This document shows, piece after piece, positions 26,601-37,099 of a stretch of 64,000 nt of DNA (positions are counted from its first letter, which is position 1; each line of letters starts with the position of its first letter). The DNA comes from Phoronis australis. Lineage: Eukaryota > Phoronida > Phoronidae. The notes under the pieces were generated by a model, which was given only the letters and a program-made list of their open reading frames with translations, searched no databases and was not told where the DNA came from. Where the stretch lies: contig NMRA01000034.1 of the NCBI GenBank assembly GCA_002633005.1, forward strand, positions 513,326 to 577,325, given 5' to 3'. The translations under genes were made by a program, and so were the position numbers.

Positions 26601-29600
26601 TGTTCATATATTGTATTCTATGTCCACGGCAACAATCCTTTGTGTACATGACATCTCCCAATCTGCAACATGGCCAATTGCAGAGTGATTACATCTGCAG
26701 GATAAATACTTGGTATCTGAATGGTTTAAAAGGTTTGGCTTTCATCCATGGTTCACAGTTTTTACGGTTACCTGTCTAGACCAATGACTGCGTCCTTCAC
26801 CACTATACGGTTTCCACCAATAGAAAAGCAGTTCAACATGTGGATTTTGTTCCTAGGAAGCATACTTAAGATAGAAACGATACATACAATCATGAAGGAA
26901 TAAAGGGATATCCTAAGATTTTGTGGCATTAAGCATCGCATATTTGGCCTAATGTAGAGTCATGTTGTGGCCAAAGCCAAACGCTATAAAATCCACAAAG
27001 TTAGTACCAGACACAGATGAAATTAGAATTCTGGAAAACATGCAGGCATGGTTGCAATAAATTATGCAAATCTTGATTGACATTTATGATGTGGTATACA
27101 CTGAAATAAAACATAGAGCAGACACCGTTGTATGGCATTAAAACCTGCTGTGATCCAGCGTGTTGTCAAAAATGTAATTGTTAATTAAAATTTGTATAAT
27201 TCAAAATACTTCAATAACACTGTCTAACATTGTTCCATTCTCAGGTTACAAAACTGCCTTCAGTCGCAGACTTTAGAAGGTCCGACAATTTGTTGCTATG
27301 GGAGACCTCGCTCCATTAGTTAGCTAGACATAGTGGGTCATTTTATGTGCCGTGAATGACCTTAAACAATACTGCTGTTCTATCCAAGCCCAAACTGAGA
27401 ACTCACATATTACATAATAATCACTATTTGCAATAAGCTTCAGCTAAACTCAATGAATAACCAAAGATTTATTTCATCTTTTCTCACAACAGAATTGTGT
27501 ACAATAAATAGTACTCACCAACTCACGTCCTTTTCTGCTGTTATAGTTCGTATAAAACTTGAATCCTTCGTCATCAAATCCTTTCAAAAGTACTGTCCGC
27601 ACTGATGGCTTGCCATCTCTATAATCAAGAGCAAAATAAGCGTGCAAAAAGAATGAAGACAACCATTCTCTTCTTTCTGTTCAATGCTATGAAATCATGA
27701 AACTGCTAATAAACCTTAACAGATTGCATTGAACACCCTCTGTCCGACAACACCAGTGTCAACACTCAGTTGTAATTGAGAGCCAATCCTGAACTGGTCA
27801 AGTTATCGAAAGGCTAGCCATCCCTACAATTGGCCAAAGTGTTTTCTACTCATAAATGCACCGAATGTTCTTCATCATGGTTAGGAAATTTGCAAGAGTG
27901 ATTTCAAATAGGGAAATTTAGGGAGCTCAGGGGCCCTGGACCTCCCACCCGTGACCATGACAAAAAAAAATAAACGTCAGCACTCCATTTAGGGGTTATA
28001 CGGACAGTTAAACAGGAAATTCAGGTTAACAGTAAGTTATGGCAAACCCAAAGTATCATAAGATATACCAGTAAACCCATATATACATATTTTATAATAT
28101 AATTAACAAGTGCATCAAAATGAAGGGGCACTTAACATTCTGCAGGTGGCGTATACATTATGCACCAGAAGACATGAAATTTCATTTCCTCCTTTTATCA
28201 AAAAGATATTAAACAATTTAATAAATAACTTTGCTGTGTTCCCGATTTATGTGATGTAGCTACAATCCAACAATACTTTATGATCGACATATGTCCCGAA
28301 TAATAGATAAATGATACGTGCGTCGCAAGCTCGTTACCAGAGATGAAAAGTAGACCGAGGTAGGCGATATAAGGTCATTTATTATGACTAGTACAACTAC
28401 AATAAAACGAATACAGGTAAATAACCTATGATAGGTAATCTCTGGTAAGATAGGCAATAAAAAGCAAACCACAGATGTCTAAGGAACTATTCCAAAATAA
28501 GACTGACCTACTTGAATAGTGAGATAACGCTGAACTCACTATAACAAAAAATGATAATTGTGGATGCACTTTTAAAGATCGTTCTTGACTTATTTTTTAT
28601 ATGAGTAACAAATCTGGTAACACGTTCCAATGCCAAGTGGTTGTTGCATTGTTTAGTGGCAACATTTGCATGCAGGCTAGATCTTATTAGTAATGCAGCT
28701 TTTAAACATGGAGCATTTAGTCATATTATTTATGAAAGTCACCTCACAACTGACACCGATTGTGTGATAGGCCTCTGATGGAGGTTTTTTGGCAACGAAA
28801 AAGGGGCAATTTTGGGAATGGCTTTTAGGAAAAACAGTCTTGCCACTTGATTCCACAGGGATCATTTTAGAAGTGTGCCCAGTGACTAGTTGCATAAGGT
28901 AGACAGATTGAGAAATATGTTGTTTTTGAAACTATGTTTATTTGTACACCGTATAACAAGCACCAAATAGGGATGGCAGACATTATCGCCCAAGGGATAG
29001 AATTATCCCAAATGACCAACGGTTTCTCTAAAGTGATGACAGAAGTTCGCTGTTCCCATAAGCTACACAACCACGGAACTCTACAACTCCGAATAACTGT
29101 CATCACTGAGTGCATGCACATATCACCAGTAATGAACTAAAGAACTAAACATTCACTAAGACTTACTTGGTAGCTGTGGCAAGTGACATGGCGTTGGCTT
29201 CTAAATGGCCGTCCTTGCAGTGTTCACATGCTTCGTTGAACCAGGCAGCAAATTGTTTCATTGGTTCCAGGGCCACCAAGTCAGCGACATCAAATGTATT
29301 TTCATAGCCATTGTAAGGCTTGCGCATGGCTATCAACAAAAATTAATGAACAGTTAGGTCACCGTGGTTGCTGACAATGACATTCATACATTGTGTCAAT
29401 TAGTCATAGCTGTACAAGAAGTTTACAAGATATATCTTCTTTAAGGGTTGTTCTGATAAAAATGAAAGGCTCTGGCCCTACGCTCCTCCCTCTGCGGTGT
29501 CTCACGTCCCTGGCAACCCCCCCCTGCATTGTCTCACGGGCCCTGGCCCTGCCCCCTGTCCTTCTGCATTGTCTCACAGGCACAATCTGTCATGTATATT

Positions 29601-32600
29601 AACCTGTTTTTTCTTTTGGCAGAAGGAAGGAAGAACGTAGTCATCGACAGGCTCTAATACATTCTTCTCCACACCATTATGGGCAGGCTCTGGGAAATAT
29701 TTTGGGGGCATATTATCTCCTAATCAGTTCAAGCAGTCTAATTAGAAGTCACGCCCTTCAGTCAATGAGGCCTCGCTATACAAACGACATTTAATCCACA
29801 GACTTACAGAGAACTATTTCATTGTCACCATAGGATGCAGCTGAAACAGAACTTTGTCTGAGACAAAATGCATATTATGGTCTGCTGATTTTGAAGGGCA
29901 ACTGTTTCATACATGTGGGTATTGTTTATAAGGGTATGACTTTAATGTCAAGGATTAATACTAGTTGAAAGCTTCCTGCATAGAAGAATTAATGGGGGCA
30001 TATGTCCATGGTACAGTAGCATCCTAGAGTGAATTCAAGCATTACTTTCAAAGCTTACTGGCTTTGGCGGGTGGGGGGGGGGGGGGTTAGGNNNNNNNNN
30101 NNNNNNNNNNNNNNNNNNNNNNNNNNNNNNNNNNNNNNNNNNNNNNNNNNNNNNNNNNNNNNNNNNNNNNNNNNNNNNNNNNNNNNNNNNNNNNNNNNNN
30201 NNNNNNNNNNNNNNNNNNNNNNNNNNNNNNNNNNNNNNNNNNNNNNNNNNNNNNNNNNNNNNNNNNNNNNNNNNNNNNNNNNNNNNNNNNNNNNNNNNNN
30301 NNNNNNNNNNNNNNNNNNNNNNNNNNTGGTTTAGTTGCTAAAAACGAGTTCAGGAAAAATCAAAGCAACAATATGAAACGAAAAGAGTGCGGGAATGGGT
30401 TCTGTCATGGGAAATTAGGTTTCCTGGCCTGCGAGACAGTCAACAAGGGATAACGTGTGATTTTGCCGGCGTTTACCCAAGTACAACTGGAAGCACCACA
30501 TTCGTTGGCGGATGTAAGTCATACAGATAAGCGCAAAAGGAAAAAAGTGAATGATTGACCACATATTTTCTACACTACACAGCAGTTTTAAAGGCCTGGT
30601 ATTTATTCAGGTGGAGTTCCAAAGGAAATTCTAATGAATTCCCGGCTCCCAGTGGCGACTCCCGAAAGAAGAGGAATACGGTCTTCAGGATTGTCGCTCT
30701 GAAGAGTGACTTTCGCGGTCTATCTATTTTTCAAAAATGTAATTATTTATTGAAAATAAAAGTATATGTGGCATTATTATGTTAAAATTTGATTTTAATT
30801 TAATACAAGGTACCAATGACCAAAACTGTGCAAGATTTTTACGGATAGCAAAAATTCAAATTCAGGTTAAGCAACAGCTCAAGTTTAATGCATGAGGGCG
30901 TATAAACTAATGAATACACAGAAGTGTCTAGAGTTCATGTCTTAGCTCATTTCGGCGCCTGTGAACGTGAGACAGTGGTTCAGATACCATAGTTACTCTT
31001 CTAATTTGTCTCTGTAGTGTTTTGACACACATTACAAGTAAATGTACTATAAGAAGAATCGTTAAAAATATTAACTCATGTATATAGCGTGCACAAGACA
31101 AGAGGAGGCTCAGCACAGGCAGCCCTACGGTAACACATTACCTAGGTGTGCACATGCACGGTGCTATTTGGGATTGTAATTGGAGCAAGTGAATTTTTTG
31201 TTCGGGCAAGTAAAAGTTTCAATTACTTGCCCGAAGGGCAAGTGACTTAAAAAGTTAATGTTGAGCCCTGAAGAATGTGCAAGATATTACACGTACAGAC
31301 GAAGAGAAAATGTAAACTCTGCTATCAAGACATAAATATCATAATTGTGACTGACTTAACAAAGACACTTCACTTGGACTGTCTACGTCATAGGAAAAGT
31401 TTACTTCTGTGTTAGACTTTTTGTACTTAATTGACATTGACATCATTATTGAGTAACCTAAAACATTTTCCCATACTGTATCAAACACTCTGTAGACTTC
31501 CATTTCAAAGTCATTGTCTAAGCAAATGGGTTATGACATACCGGGTATGTGATATGTTTGTAAATAAGTCCAACTTCTAAAAATAAAAAGTTGAATACAC
31601 ACAGTTATTTGTTTGCACTACTGTGCATTACTATTAAAATGAGTGGGTAAAAATAAGGTGCACAAAAAATGCACACTAGCTAATGGAGAACGTTGACCGC
31701 TGCGCGGTTCTGGCACGTTGCAGTTTTTACGCGTGCGACCTGTTTAGATTTTCAGGTGTGGAGAACACTGTTATATACTTAATGTTGACCAATCACAACA
31801 TTTTAAGTCACACACATCGTCATCCGTGTAAACAATTGTTTTGGTTCACTAAATGTTTTGTAGGTTAGCCTTCTTAATGACACAACACTATGGATATCAA
31901 ATGGAATCCATTGATTGTTCTGTAATGGTGAATTCCATTGATCCTGAATTTCGGGTAAGCATTTATTAAGCTAGAAAAAACTGAAGTCCTGGACACGACT
32001 GTTTCACTCCTCAACCAGAACTGAGACAACACTTAGCCAACCATAACCCAAGTGAGACACATTCGTAATTAACATAACAACGGTGAGTATACAAAGTCAA
32101 CATGACCCATATATTCATATATAAACGGTCAGAGTTACAATACGAATGGGGAGGGGGAACTTTTCTTTGAACAGTCCGTCATATCCTTTGGTGCAAGCAG
32201 TGAAAAAAGGGCCAGTTGCTGATTTGGGCAACAGAGCAAAGGACTGTTTGAAAAAATGTTTGATTGCAGAAGTATTTGTTTGAGCTGGGAAGACTAAAAA
32301 ACATTGATGGGCTCCTAAGATGTCATTCTTTGCACAGAATGTACTTAGAGCGTCACCAGTTTGATGGTTTAATCAGTGAGAGGCATAATTCACAGAAAAG
32401 CTTCCAGCACATGGAGGGCCTAAGGGACGGCTACCGTCTCTGCTAAGGCCACTTGCAATGGTGAAACTAGCAAGTAGGGCTTTATTCAGGATTTCGAAAA
32501 TAGGGTGTCCAAAATGGGGTTCCCAATATTCCAGGGCGTCCATGATTCCAATGACGCATTACCCCCACTACCCACCACCATTCACCAGTAACCCCCTCCC

Positions 32601-34915
32601 CCCACACACACAAGAGGTTTTTTACAAAAAATGCGCTGAACAAGGCTTTTAGAATTAAGTTTACAAAAACAGCTCTCCTGTAGTGATCTTTTTACTAAAA
32701 AACTGTGTGGATCAAGACTTTTATGTCTAAATTTACGAAAACAGCCAAATAGCTAACCAAACAGGTAGTACAGATATTACAGATTTTGGTTGAACGATGA
32801 GTGCAAATTACTGATATAAAGTTTATCATATCAACTTAACTAGCTTTATATTATGTACAATGAGTCACCAAAGCTGCATTTACCAACACAAGAAAAATGC
32901 ACAGATGATGCTATGGCAGAGACACTCTAGCAACCAAACATGTGCCTATGATTGACAGGTCTACTAAATACTTTGAAAATAGTTTGAACATTGTAACACT
33001 TTATACACATTTTACATACTTTGTATATTTATTTCTGAGTTGAAAGACCCAACTTCTCTCTTTCAATAACTGGGGTGTCCTAGTAATTTTACAATGTGGG
33101 TGTCCAAAGGAGAAATTCTGAGTGACAGGGCGTCCAAATGATACATTGGGCCTCCTTGCCAGGGCTTCCATATTAGTGCTAGGGCAGCCATTTGGACGCC
33201 CAGGACCTACGCTGCATGAAGGCCTCCTGGCAAGGCAGTGGTAATACTTACTTGGCAACACACAGCCCCTCGGTTAGCTTTACAGGGGCTACAGAACTCC
33301 ACATCGGATTGTGTATTCACATCCCATGCATTTTAAACGGGAGGCTGCCTTAATACAGTCACCACATAAGTGGTTTTCATCTTATTAAAACTATATTTTA
33401 CACGTAAAATTGTCTTTTAAAAAAGCGCTTTCTTTCTTCAGAGATCATGTATGGTTCTATAAATATCTTTGATGAAGCATGTCTATTTGAAGTAATATGA
33501 CTTTGGCGAAGAATACCAACTCCACTTTCTTGGTCAACATTAACTTTTTCACTGCGCACAATAACCGCAGCATATTTCAATTTGACATCACGCAAGTTAG
33601 GCAACAACAAATGCGAGACTGAGCTAAGCGCATAACCTAGAGCATGACACTTGCAAAAGTAGCATGGGAAGATATTTGGTAGTATTAGTAAGATTTGTGT
33701 CCTTGTTGCAGCCAAAACTGATGTCTACGCCAAACTGAGATGACATACCTCAATTTGGCGTGGGTTAGTAAGTGAAACTGGTGCCTGCACCTAACCGAAG
33801 CTACTGTAAGTTACCGAAATTACTCCCAGTGGTTAATGGTTAAATTGATGACATTTATTGCTCACGTATGCAGGTCATAAGGATTAACCACATAGGGGAA
33901 AGTGTTCTGGAAAACTATTATGCACCACTCATTGCCGTCAGTTTCAGTTCTGCTAACCGTTAAAAAATCATAAACCACTAGCAATAATTTGAAAATAGTA
34001 GCTTCAGTATGGTAAAGGCATCAGTTTTGCTCACCAAACCATGCTAAATTGAATTTCCCCAAATCAGTTTAGCGCAGGCATCAGTTTGAGCTGCAACATA
34101 CCTTGGACTTTTTGTCCATCAACAGGCGTGTTTTCCCATAACTTCCGTAAAATGGCAACAGGTGGGGGAAGCTCGAGTGAACCACGACAAATATTTATGG
34201 ATACTGGTATGTAAAAATGATGGTGACTAGATTGTCTCCAGAGTCATGGTACACCTATAACTCAATGTGTATATGCATGTTTCATTCGATGTTATTTGTT
34301 GTATTTTGAGATGAGTAACCATTTATGCAGGTCTGTATGCAAGTGTATGCCTGTGGCCTGCCTTCACAGCGATGCCACAAGTGATGTAAGCACTGGCCGG
34401 AAAAATCTGTCACTGACTTTGAGAACCAAGCAATCCTTGAATAACGAGCCCATTATTCAGCGGATGAAACCACAGGCGTCCTCAGCTTCTGATCGTCCCC
34501 AATACACTACATGTAGTGTATTGGGGACGATCAGAAGCTGAGGACGCCTGTGGATGAACTGGTTCTCACAATCAGGGACCGCTTCATCCGACCAGCCCCG
34601 ACGATGTAATTGCCTATAGTACCTACCAGCCACATTTACACCTGAGGTTGTGAGAGACTGGGACATGTCTTCTACCACTTCTTCTAAATGACTGTACTCA
34701 GGATGCGTGATGGCAGATAGATTAGGGCCACCTGCACCAAATGAATGAGAATTCGAAGATGAAGAACGAGAAAAACTAGTCGCGATGTCGATGCCGGTTG
34801 CTTTTGTAACCTTTAATTGTATCGGTACGATCTTTATCTTGTCAATGAGGCTTCTATTCAGCGCGAAAACAGGTGGAACCTTGAGCAAAGACCAACAAAC
34901 TCGGTTAAGATTCAT
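23470..34915 (-). CDS. PNPO: Pyridoxamine 5'-phosphate oxidase
   Basis: FMN enzyme that oxidises pyridoxine or pyridoxamine phosphate to pyridoxal phosphate, the last step of vitamin B6 salvage. Exons in transcript order: 34627-34915, 34102-34203, 29167-29329, 27519-27618, then either 26772-26852 or 26232-26285, then 25265-25393, 24261-24337, 23470-23635. All phases agree and all junctions are GT-AG on the minus strand. The product is 368 residues with the longer alternative exon or 359 with the shorter, against 261 in human. The excess is an N-terminal extension of roughly 100 residues. Hallmarks: VRTVLLKGF (FMN and substrate contacts), [20 protein letters not shown], and the family signature [14 protein letters not shown] near the C-terminus. 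The protein ends ERLSP, as usual. The start is the first Met after an in-frame stop; a start at the later MRKPY would give a vertebrate-like length. Confidence 0.93.
23636..24260 (-). other. PNPO intron
   Basis: AT-rich, nothing coding or repetitive recognised. Confidence 0.55.
24261..24337 (-). CDS. PNPO: PNPO exon
   Basis: Encodes [20 protein letters not shown] and PKPDYW, the last codon split to the next exon. This is the helical segment before the C-terminal barrel strands; VPKPxxWGGY is conserved. The acceptor (TTAAAG on minus) is weak, and its upstream intron is filled by a 45-bp tandem repeat. Confidence 0.92.
24354..24540. repeat. Minisatellite, 45-bp unit, four copies plus seven bases
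   Basis: Four almost identical units begin cactcaacattcacc and end gttgaaagtcttctca. Each has cactcaa and its inverse ttgagtg, so each can fold. The array begins 16 bp from a PNPO splice acceptor, on the intron side in the transcript. Confidence 0.95.
24541..25264 (-). other. PNPO intron
   Basis: Remainder of the intron between exons 25265-25393 and 24261-24337. AT-rich, no identifiable element. Confidence 0.5.
25265..25393 (-). CDS. PNPO: PNPO exon: substrate and FMN site
   Basis: Encodes [20 protein letters not shown] and [32 protein letters not shown] supplies the Tyr, Arg and Ser that bind the phosphate of the substrate and a Gln that contacts FMN in characterised PNPOs. 129 bp, in frame at both ends, downstream partner of either alternative exon. 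Confidence 0.96.
25394..26231 (-). other. PNPO intron with a perfect palindrome
   Basis: No exon seen; 26124-26157 is a perfect palindrome, listed separately. The short open stretch at 25706-25900 on the plus strand has no recognisable homology. Confidence 0.5.
26124..26157. repeat. 34-bp perfect palindrome
   Basis: Arms taaaaacgctgtcatgc and its exact inverse, with no spacer. In the PNPO transcript it lies 75 nt after the donor of the short alternative exon and would form a strong hairpin. Confidence 0.9.
26232..26285 (-). CDS. PNPO: PNPO alternative exon B (short version)
   Basis: On minus, acceptor tttccag and donor gtaggt bound 18 codons, [18 protein letters not shown]. This matches the usual NPxxxLxFYWxPLxRQ block without insertion, but the Pro after FYW-x is Phe and the final Gln is Met. 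That Gln contacts FMN in characterised enzymes. It is in phase 0 at both ends, like exon A, so either could be spliced between the same neighbours. Confidence 0.75.
26286..26771 (-). other. PNPO intron between alternative exons
   Basis: 486 bp, nothing coding or repetitive recognised. Confidence 0.5.
26772..26852 (-). CDS. PNPO: PNPO alternative exon A (long version)
   Basis: Acceptor tcctag and donor gtaacc on minus bound 27 codons: [18 protein letters not shown] followed by EGRSHWSRQ. It keeps the terminal RQ that continues into VRIEG but has about nine extra residues between FYW and RQ compared with other PNPOs. Phase 0 at both ends. Homologous to exon B, so the pair arose by exon duplication. 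Confidence 0.8.
26853..27518 (-). other. PNPO intron
   Basis: No coding segment or identified repeat. Confidence 0.5.
27519..27618 (-). CDS. PNPO: PNPO exon: FMN-binding strands
   Basis: Encodes [20 protein letters not shown] and [14 protein letters not shown]-x-V-L-L-K and the Tyr-Thr and Arg-Lys pairs contact FMN in characterised enzymes. Acceptor ttatag and donor gtgagt on minus. Confidence 0.96.
27619..29166 (-). other. PNPO intron
   Basis: 1.5 kb of AT-rich sequence without an exon or a repeat I can name. Confidence 0.5.
29167..29329 (-). CDS. PNPO: PNPO exon: start of the conserved domain
   Basis: Encodes [20 protein letters not shown] and [17 protein letters not shown], then [12 protein letters not shown]. 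It matches the PMRKxY, DP.KQFAAWF and EANAM.LAT segments of animal PNPO. The Met in MRKPY has a good context (gccatgc) and aligns with the region of the shorter vertebrate starts. Confidence 0.95.
29465..29581. repeat. Imperfect tandem repeat, about three units
   Basis: Three C-rich units share ctggccct, a cct-ctgcngtgtctcac block and a ggc/ggg ending, each about 35-50 bp. Diverged copies. Confidence 0.55.
30092..30326. other. Assembly gap next to a poly-G run
   Basis: Unknown bases begin right after a run of at least 14 G (30073-30087), a likely sequencing block. Confidence 1.
32155..32440 (+). repeat. Single-arm copy of the foldback repeat at 28-700
   Basis: Matches 190-440 in order: ggccagttnctgattt, gcagaagtatttgtttgag, gggctcctaaga.tgtc, gtgagaggcataattc and agaaaagcttcc. 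It is diverged and lacks the inverted partner. Confidence 0.65.
34102..34203 (-). CDS. PNPO: PNPO exon 2: part of the N-terminal extension
   Basis: On minus, accag before 34203 and gtatgt after 34102. It encodes [20 protein letters not shown] and [14 protein letters not shown]. Phases match both the upstream exon and the MRKPY exon, which is the main support. I do not recognise this segment from other PNPOs. Confidence 0.65.
34204..34626 (-). other. PNPO intron 1 with an 84-bp palindrome
   Basis: 423 bp, nearly a fifth of which is the perfect palindrome at 34470-34553. Confidence 0.6.
34470..34553. repeat. 84-bp perfect palindrome
   Basis: Two 42-base arms with no spacer, centred between 34511 and 34512 (ctaca|tgtag). 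Left arm starts ccacaggcgtcctcagcttc. Further out, cggatgaa (34461-34468) is mirrored by ttcatccg at about 34583, and tgagaacc near 34420 by ggttctca near 34560, so the inverted structure is larger but interrupted. Confidence 0.95.
34627..34915 (-). CDS. PNPO: PNPO exon 1: N-terminal extension, start codon
   Basis: ATG is at 34913-34915 on minus with an in-frame TAA eight codons upstream. The first 30 residues, [20 protein letters not shown] and on, are basic and hydroxylated with no acidic residue until position 25, so a mitochondrial presequence is possible. A Ser-rich stretch follows, then [18 protein letters not shown]. The donor gtaggt at 34626-34621 leaves one base of a Val codon. The start context (cttatga) is poor, so a downstream start is possible. 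Confidence 0.6.
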
Positions 34916-35161
34916 AAGCAGATCTGATAAGGATTACAGAAAAAGGCATTTACACACAGGCTTCAACAAAAGAACGAAATCTTACGCGACTGAGACTTAC
35001 GTAAATATGGAAACGCCAGGAAACGGGAAAATGAAACCGGATATGGATATCAGCTGTGGGCTTTGTGCGGTTGCGCACTGTGTGACCCATATTTTGGGAA
35101 CATCTCCGGTGAAAGAGCGGTGCCTTGTTAAAAGTTTTTTTTTAGTGAAACACAACTAAAG
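34916..35161. promoter_or_regulatory. Head-to-head promoter interval PNPO/CDCA7
   Basis: The PNPO start codon (minus) lies under 250 bp from a strong donor ctaaag|gtaagt at 35161/35162 (plus) that probably ends the untranslated first exon of CDCA7. The stretch is richer in CpG than its surroundings and contains gaaacggg and gcggttgcgc. No TATA box seen. The shared promoter is inferred from layout. Confidence 0.5.
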
Positions 35162-35306
35162 GTAAGTTTAAATTTTAAAGAAATGTTCAATCAGTACATT
35201 GGACTACATTTGTGTATGTTTTAGGGCTAGACTTGCTAAAATTCTGCAGAAAATCGACATTTAATTTTCCCTGGTTTCTTTGCACCGTCTTACGGTTCCT
35301 CACGTC

Positions 35307-35518
35307 GCGGGAAAAAAATGAATTATGTTTATATAGTTTTAGCTGTGAATTCTTTACTTATTTGTTATTTCAAACAATAGTCTAATGTCAGTATTATTTT
35401 CCTCTGACTTACTTTTATTTTCGATTGTCAGTTATTTTATGAAGTTGTTGTCTTCGCTTTAAAAATGGCGACTTGGCGGGAATTCCCTACGACATGTGAT
35501 CTTAGTTGTGGCGGGAAA
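35307..35518. promoter_or_regulatory. Cluster of E2F-like motifs
   Basis: gcgggaaa at 35307-35314 (the full context reads tcgcgggaaaaa, a close E2F match), ggcgggaa at 35475-35482 and ggcgggaaa at 35510-35518. CDCA7 is an E2F-responsive gene in vertebrates, so these fit cell-cycle control of the gene they precede. Not tested. Confidence 0.4.
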
Positions 35519-36429
35519 CCCCTTCGCCGCTATTATTTAATGATTCCTAGTTTATACATTTATGAAATAAGATATTGACATTGAAATAAGTAAAATCCAT
35601 AAAATATTAAACTAAATGGTGATTTTGTACTGTTTATACTTTTCAAATAGAAATATGAATTTTTGTCCACAGAATTGATAACCACTTAATCAACGCAGCN
35701 CCCCCCCCCCCCCTCCCAGCCCCTATAGTGCGCCACCCATGATTATAATACTAAAATGTCTGACAATCAGGATAGGAACTCCATGGTTGCTTCACTGCAG
35801 CTGTCAATATCACACACAAATTGAAATACATTTACACAAAAATTGATATCATTCAACAAACCCAGTGTTCTCCATGACCTCCCTTCGCTTCTGACCTGTT
35901 TAACTAATATGCGACACAAATGATGTTTTCATTTTGACCAAAAAGTTTAATTGTTTTGTCGCTGCACACTCCTATCTAAATTTCCAAAGAGATTGTAAAT
36001 GCGGCCTGTTTGAATTTTTGAATATGGAGAACACTGAAACCATGCTCCTGTTAGCATTTACAGCAATTTCGCAACGAATTCTCTATCAAAACACAAAAAT
36101 GTTTACAAAAGGCTTGACTCCTCGCAACTGTTTTGTAGACAGTTCGTGTTAGTTGGTTCAAGGTTAAAGGCGAAGGCAACCTTTTTTCACGTCATTTTTA
36201 GCAAAAATAAGGTTCGTTGATTATCCCAAACATATTTTTCACTTATTTACTGCTTTTCGTACTTTAATTAATTACTCGTCGTCTACTCCGGAAGTAACAT
36301 TTTGGGAGGCAAGAATTTCGCGCCAATTTCTTTTCATATAGTCTGACTGTGAGAGCAGTTGAGTCGGTCATTGTTCTACCTCGGTTGTGATAAGTTCGGT
36401 CATCGTTTGCTTTTGCTTACGAGTCATTC

Positions 36430-36560
36430 AACATGCCACGCTGTTGCTGCGTACTGGGGTGTACTCATTATCGTCTCACGTACAGAGGAAGAACTGTCCC
36501 ACTTTCCCGAGTGTCCCGCGACACACTCCCACTGGAGGGTGATCTGAGCATCCAAACTGC
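36430..36560 (+). pseudogene. Second, inverted copy of the THAP start inside the left terminal repeat
   Basis: From the ATG near 36433 it reads MPRCCCVLGCTHYRLT, then leaves the family sequence. It duplicates the start of the THAP coding segment at 37232 because the long terminal repeat includes it. Confidence 0.65.
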
Positions 36561-36866
36561 TTACATCCCGCCATGTGACTCCCTCGCCACACACCTGGCA
36601 CCTTCCAAATAGCTCCAATACAAGTCCACAATAAACTTATCAAAGTTAGGCTCACCGATCTGTGCATTGGATGACGAACTGTCCTCTTCACTGGGTGTCG
36701 AACTGGGCCTGTATTCACTCCCACTACTCAACATCGCTGCAGGGCTGCTTACAGGCTCTGGGCTAGAGACAACAGCACAGGGGGAATCACTGCTAGTTCC
36801 CAGAATTGCTCGCAATGGGATACGTTCGGAGGCACGGGTGACAGTAGATGAAGTGCCTTCAGTCAC
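36561..36866 (-). pseudogene. Kolobok transposase fragment
   Basis: Reads [20 protein letters not shown], then [12 protein letters not shown], followed by a cysteine-bearing region. The Ser-rich linker and F-I-V-D-L segment match the second Kolobok copy at 48003-48353. In THAP-type transposases a similar segment precedes a Cys-x2-Cys motif. Truncated and shifted in frame. Confidence 0.6.
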
Positions 36867-37099
36867 TGTATATAGTGGCCACAGCTCGCAAGGCTTCTCG
36901 CTTCAAAAATGCACTTCTCGGGGTTGGCGACGGGGCACTGCCGGGAATCAACAGTGACGGTATGGTACCCTTCTCCAGGCATTGTTTCGCAGGGACCTTC
37001 ATCAATTCAGCGTATATATCTGTCATAATCTGAGGGCAGAAAATGCTTGCCACACACTCGGTAACCCTCCATTGCTTTGTACGTTGCGTTGTCGGGTAG

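Larger units (their letters stand above)
29330..34101 (-). other. Large PNPO intron with a gap and repeats
   Basis: 4.8 kb. Contains an imperfect repeat at 29465-29581, the N gap at 30092-30326 next to a G run, and a foldback family copy at 32155-32440. A ttgcccg/cgggcaag inverted motif lies near 31203-31245. No exon seen. Confidence 0.5.

Noticed and set aside
34154-34203. Plus-strand ATG reading [19 protein letters not shown] before a gt, as a CDCA7 first exon
   Set aside because: Joining it to 37829 puts a stop after about 17 codons and the wrong phase. The same bases form a PNPO exon on the minus strand whose phases fit both neighbours.
34785-35159. 124-codon open frame on plus
   Set aside because: Largely antisense to PNPO exon 1, with no family resemblance. 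Its right end lies in the probable CDCA7 untranslated leader.
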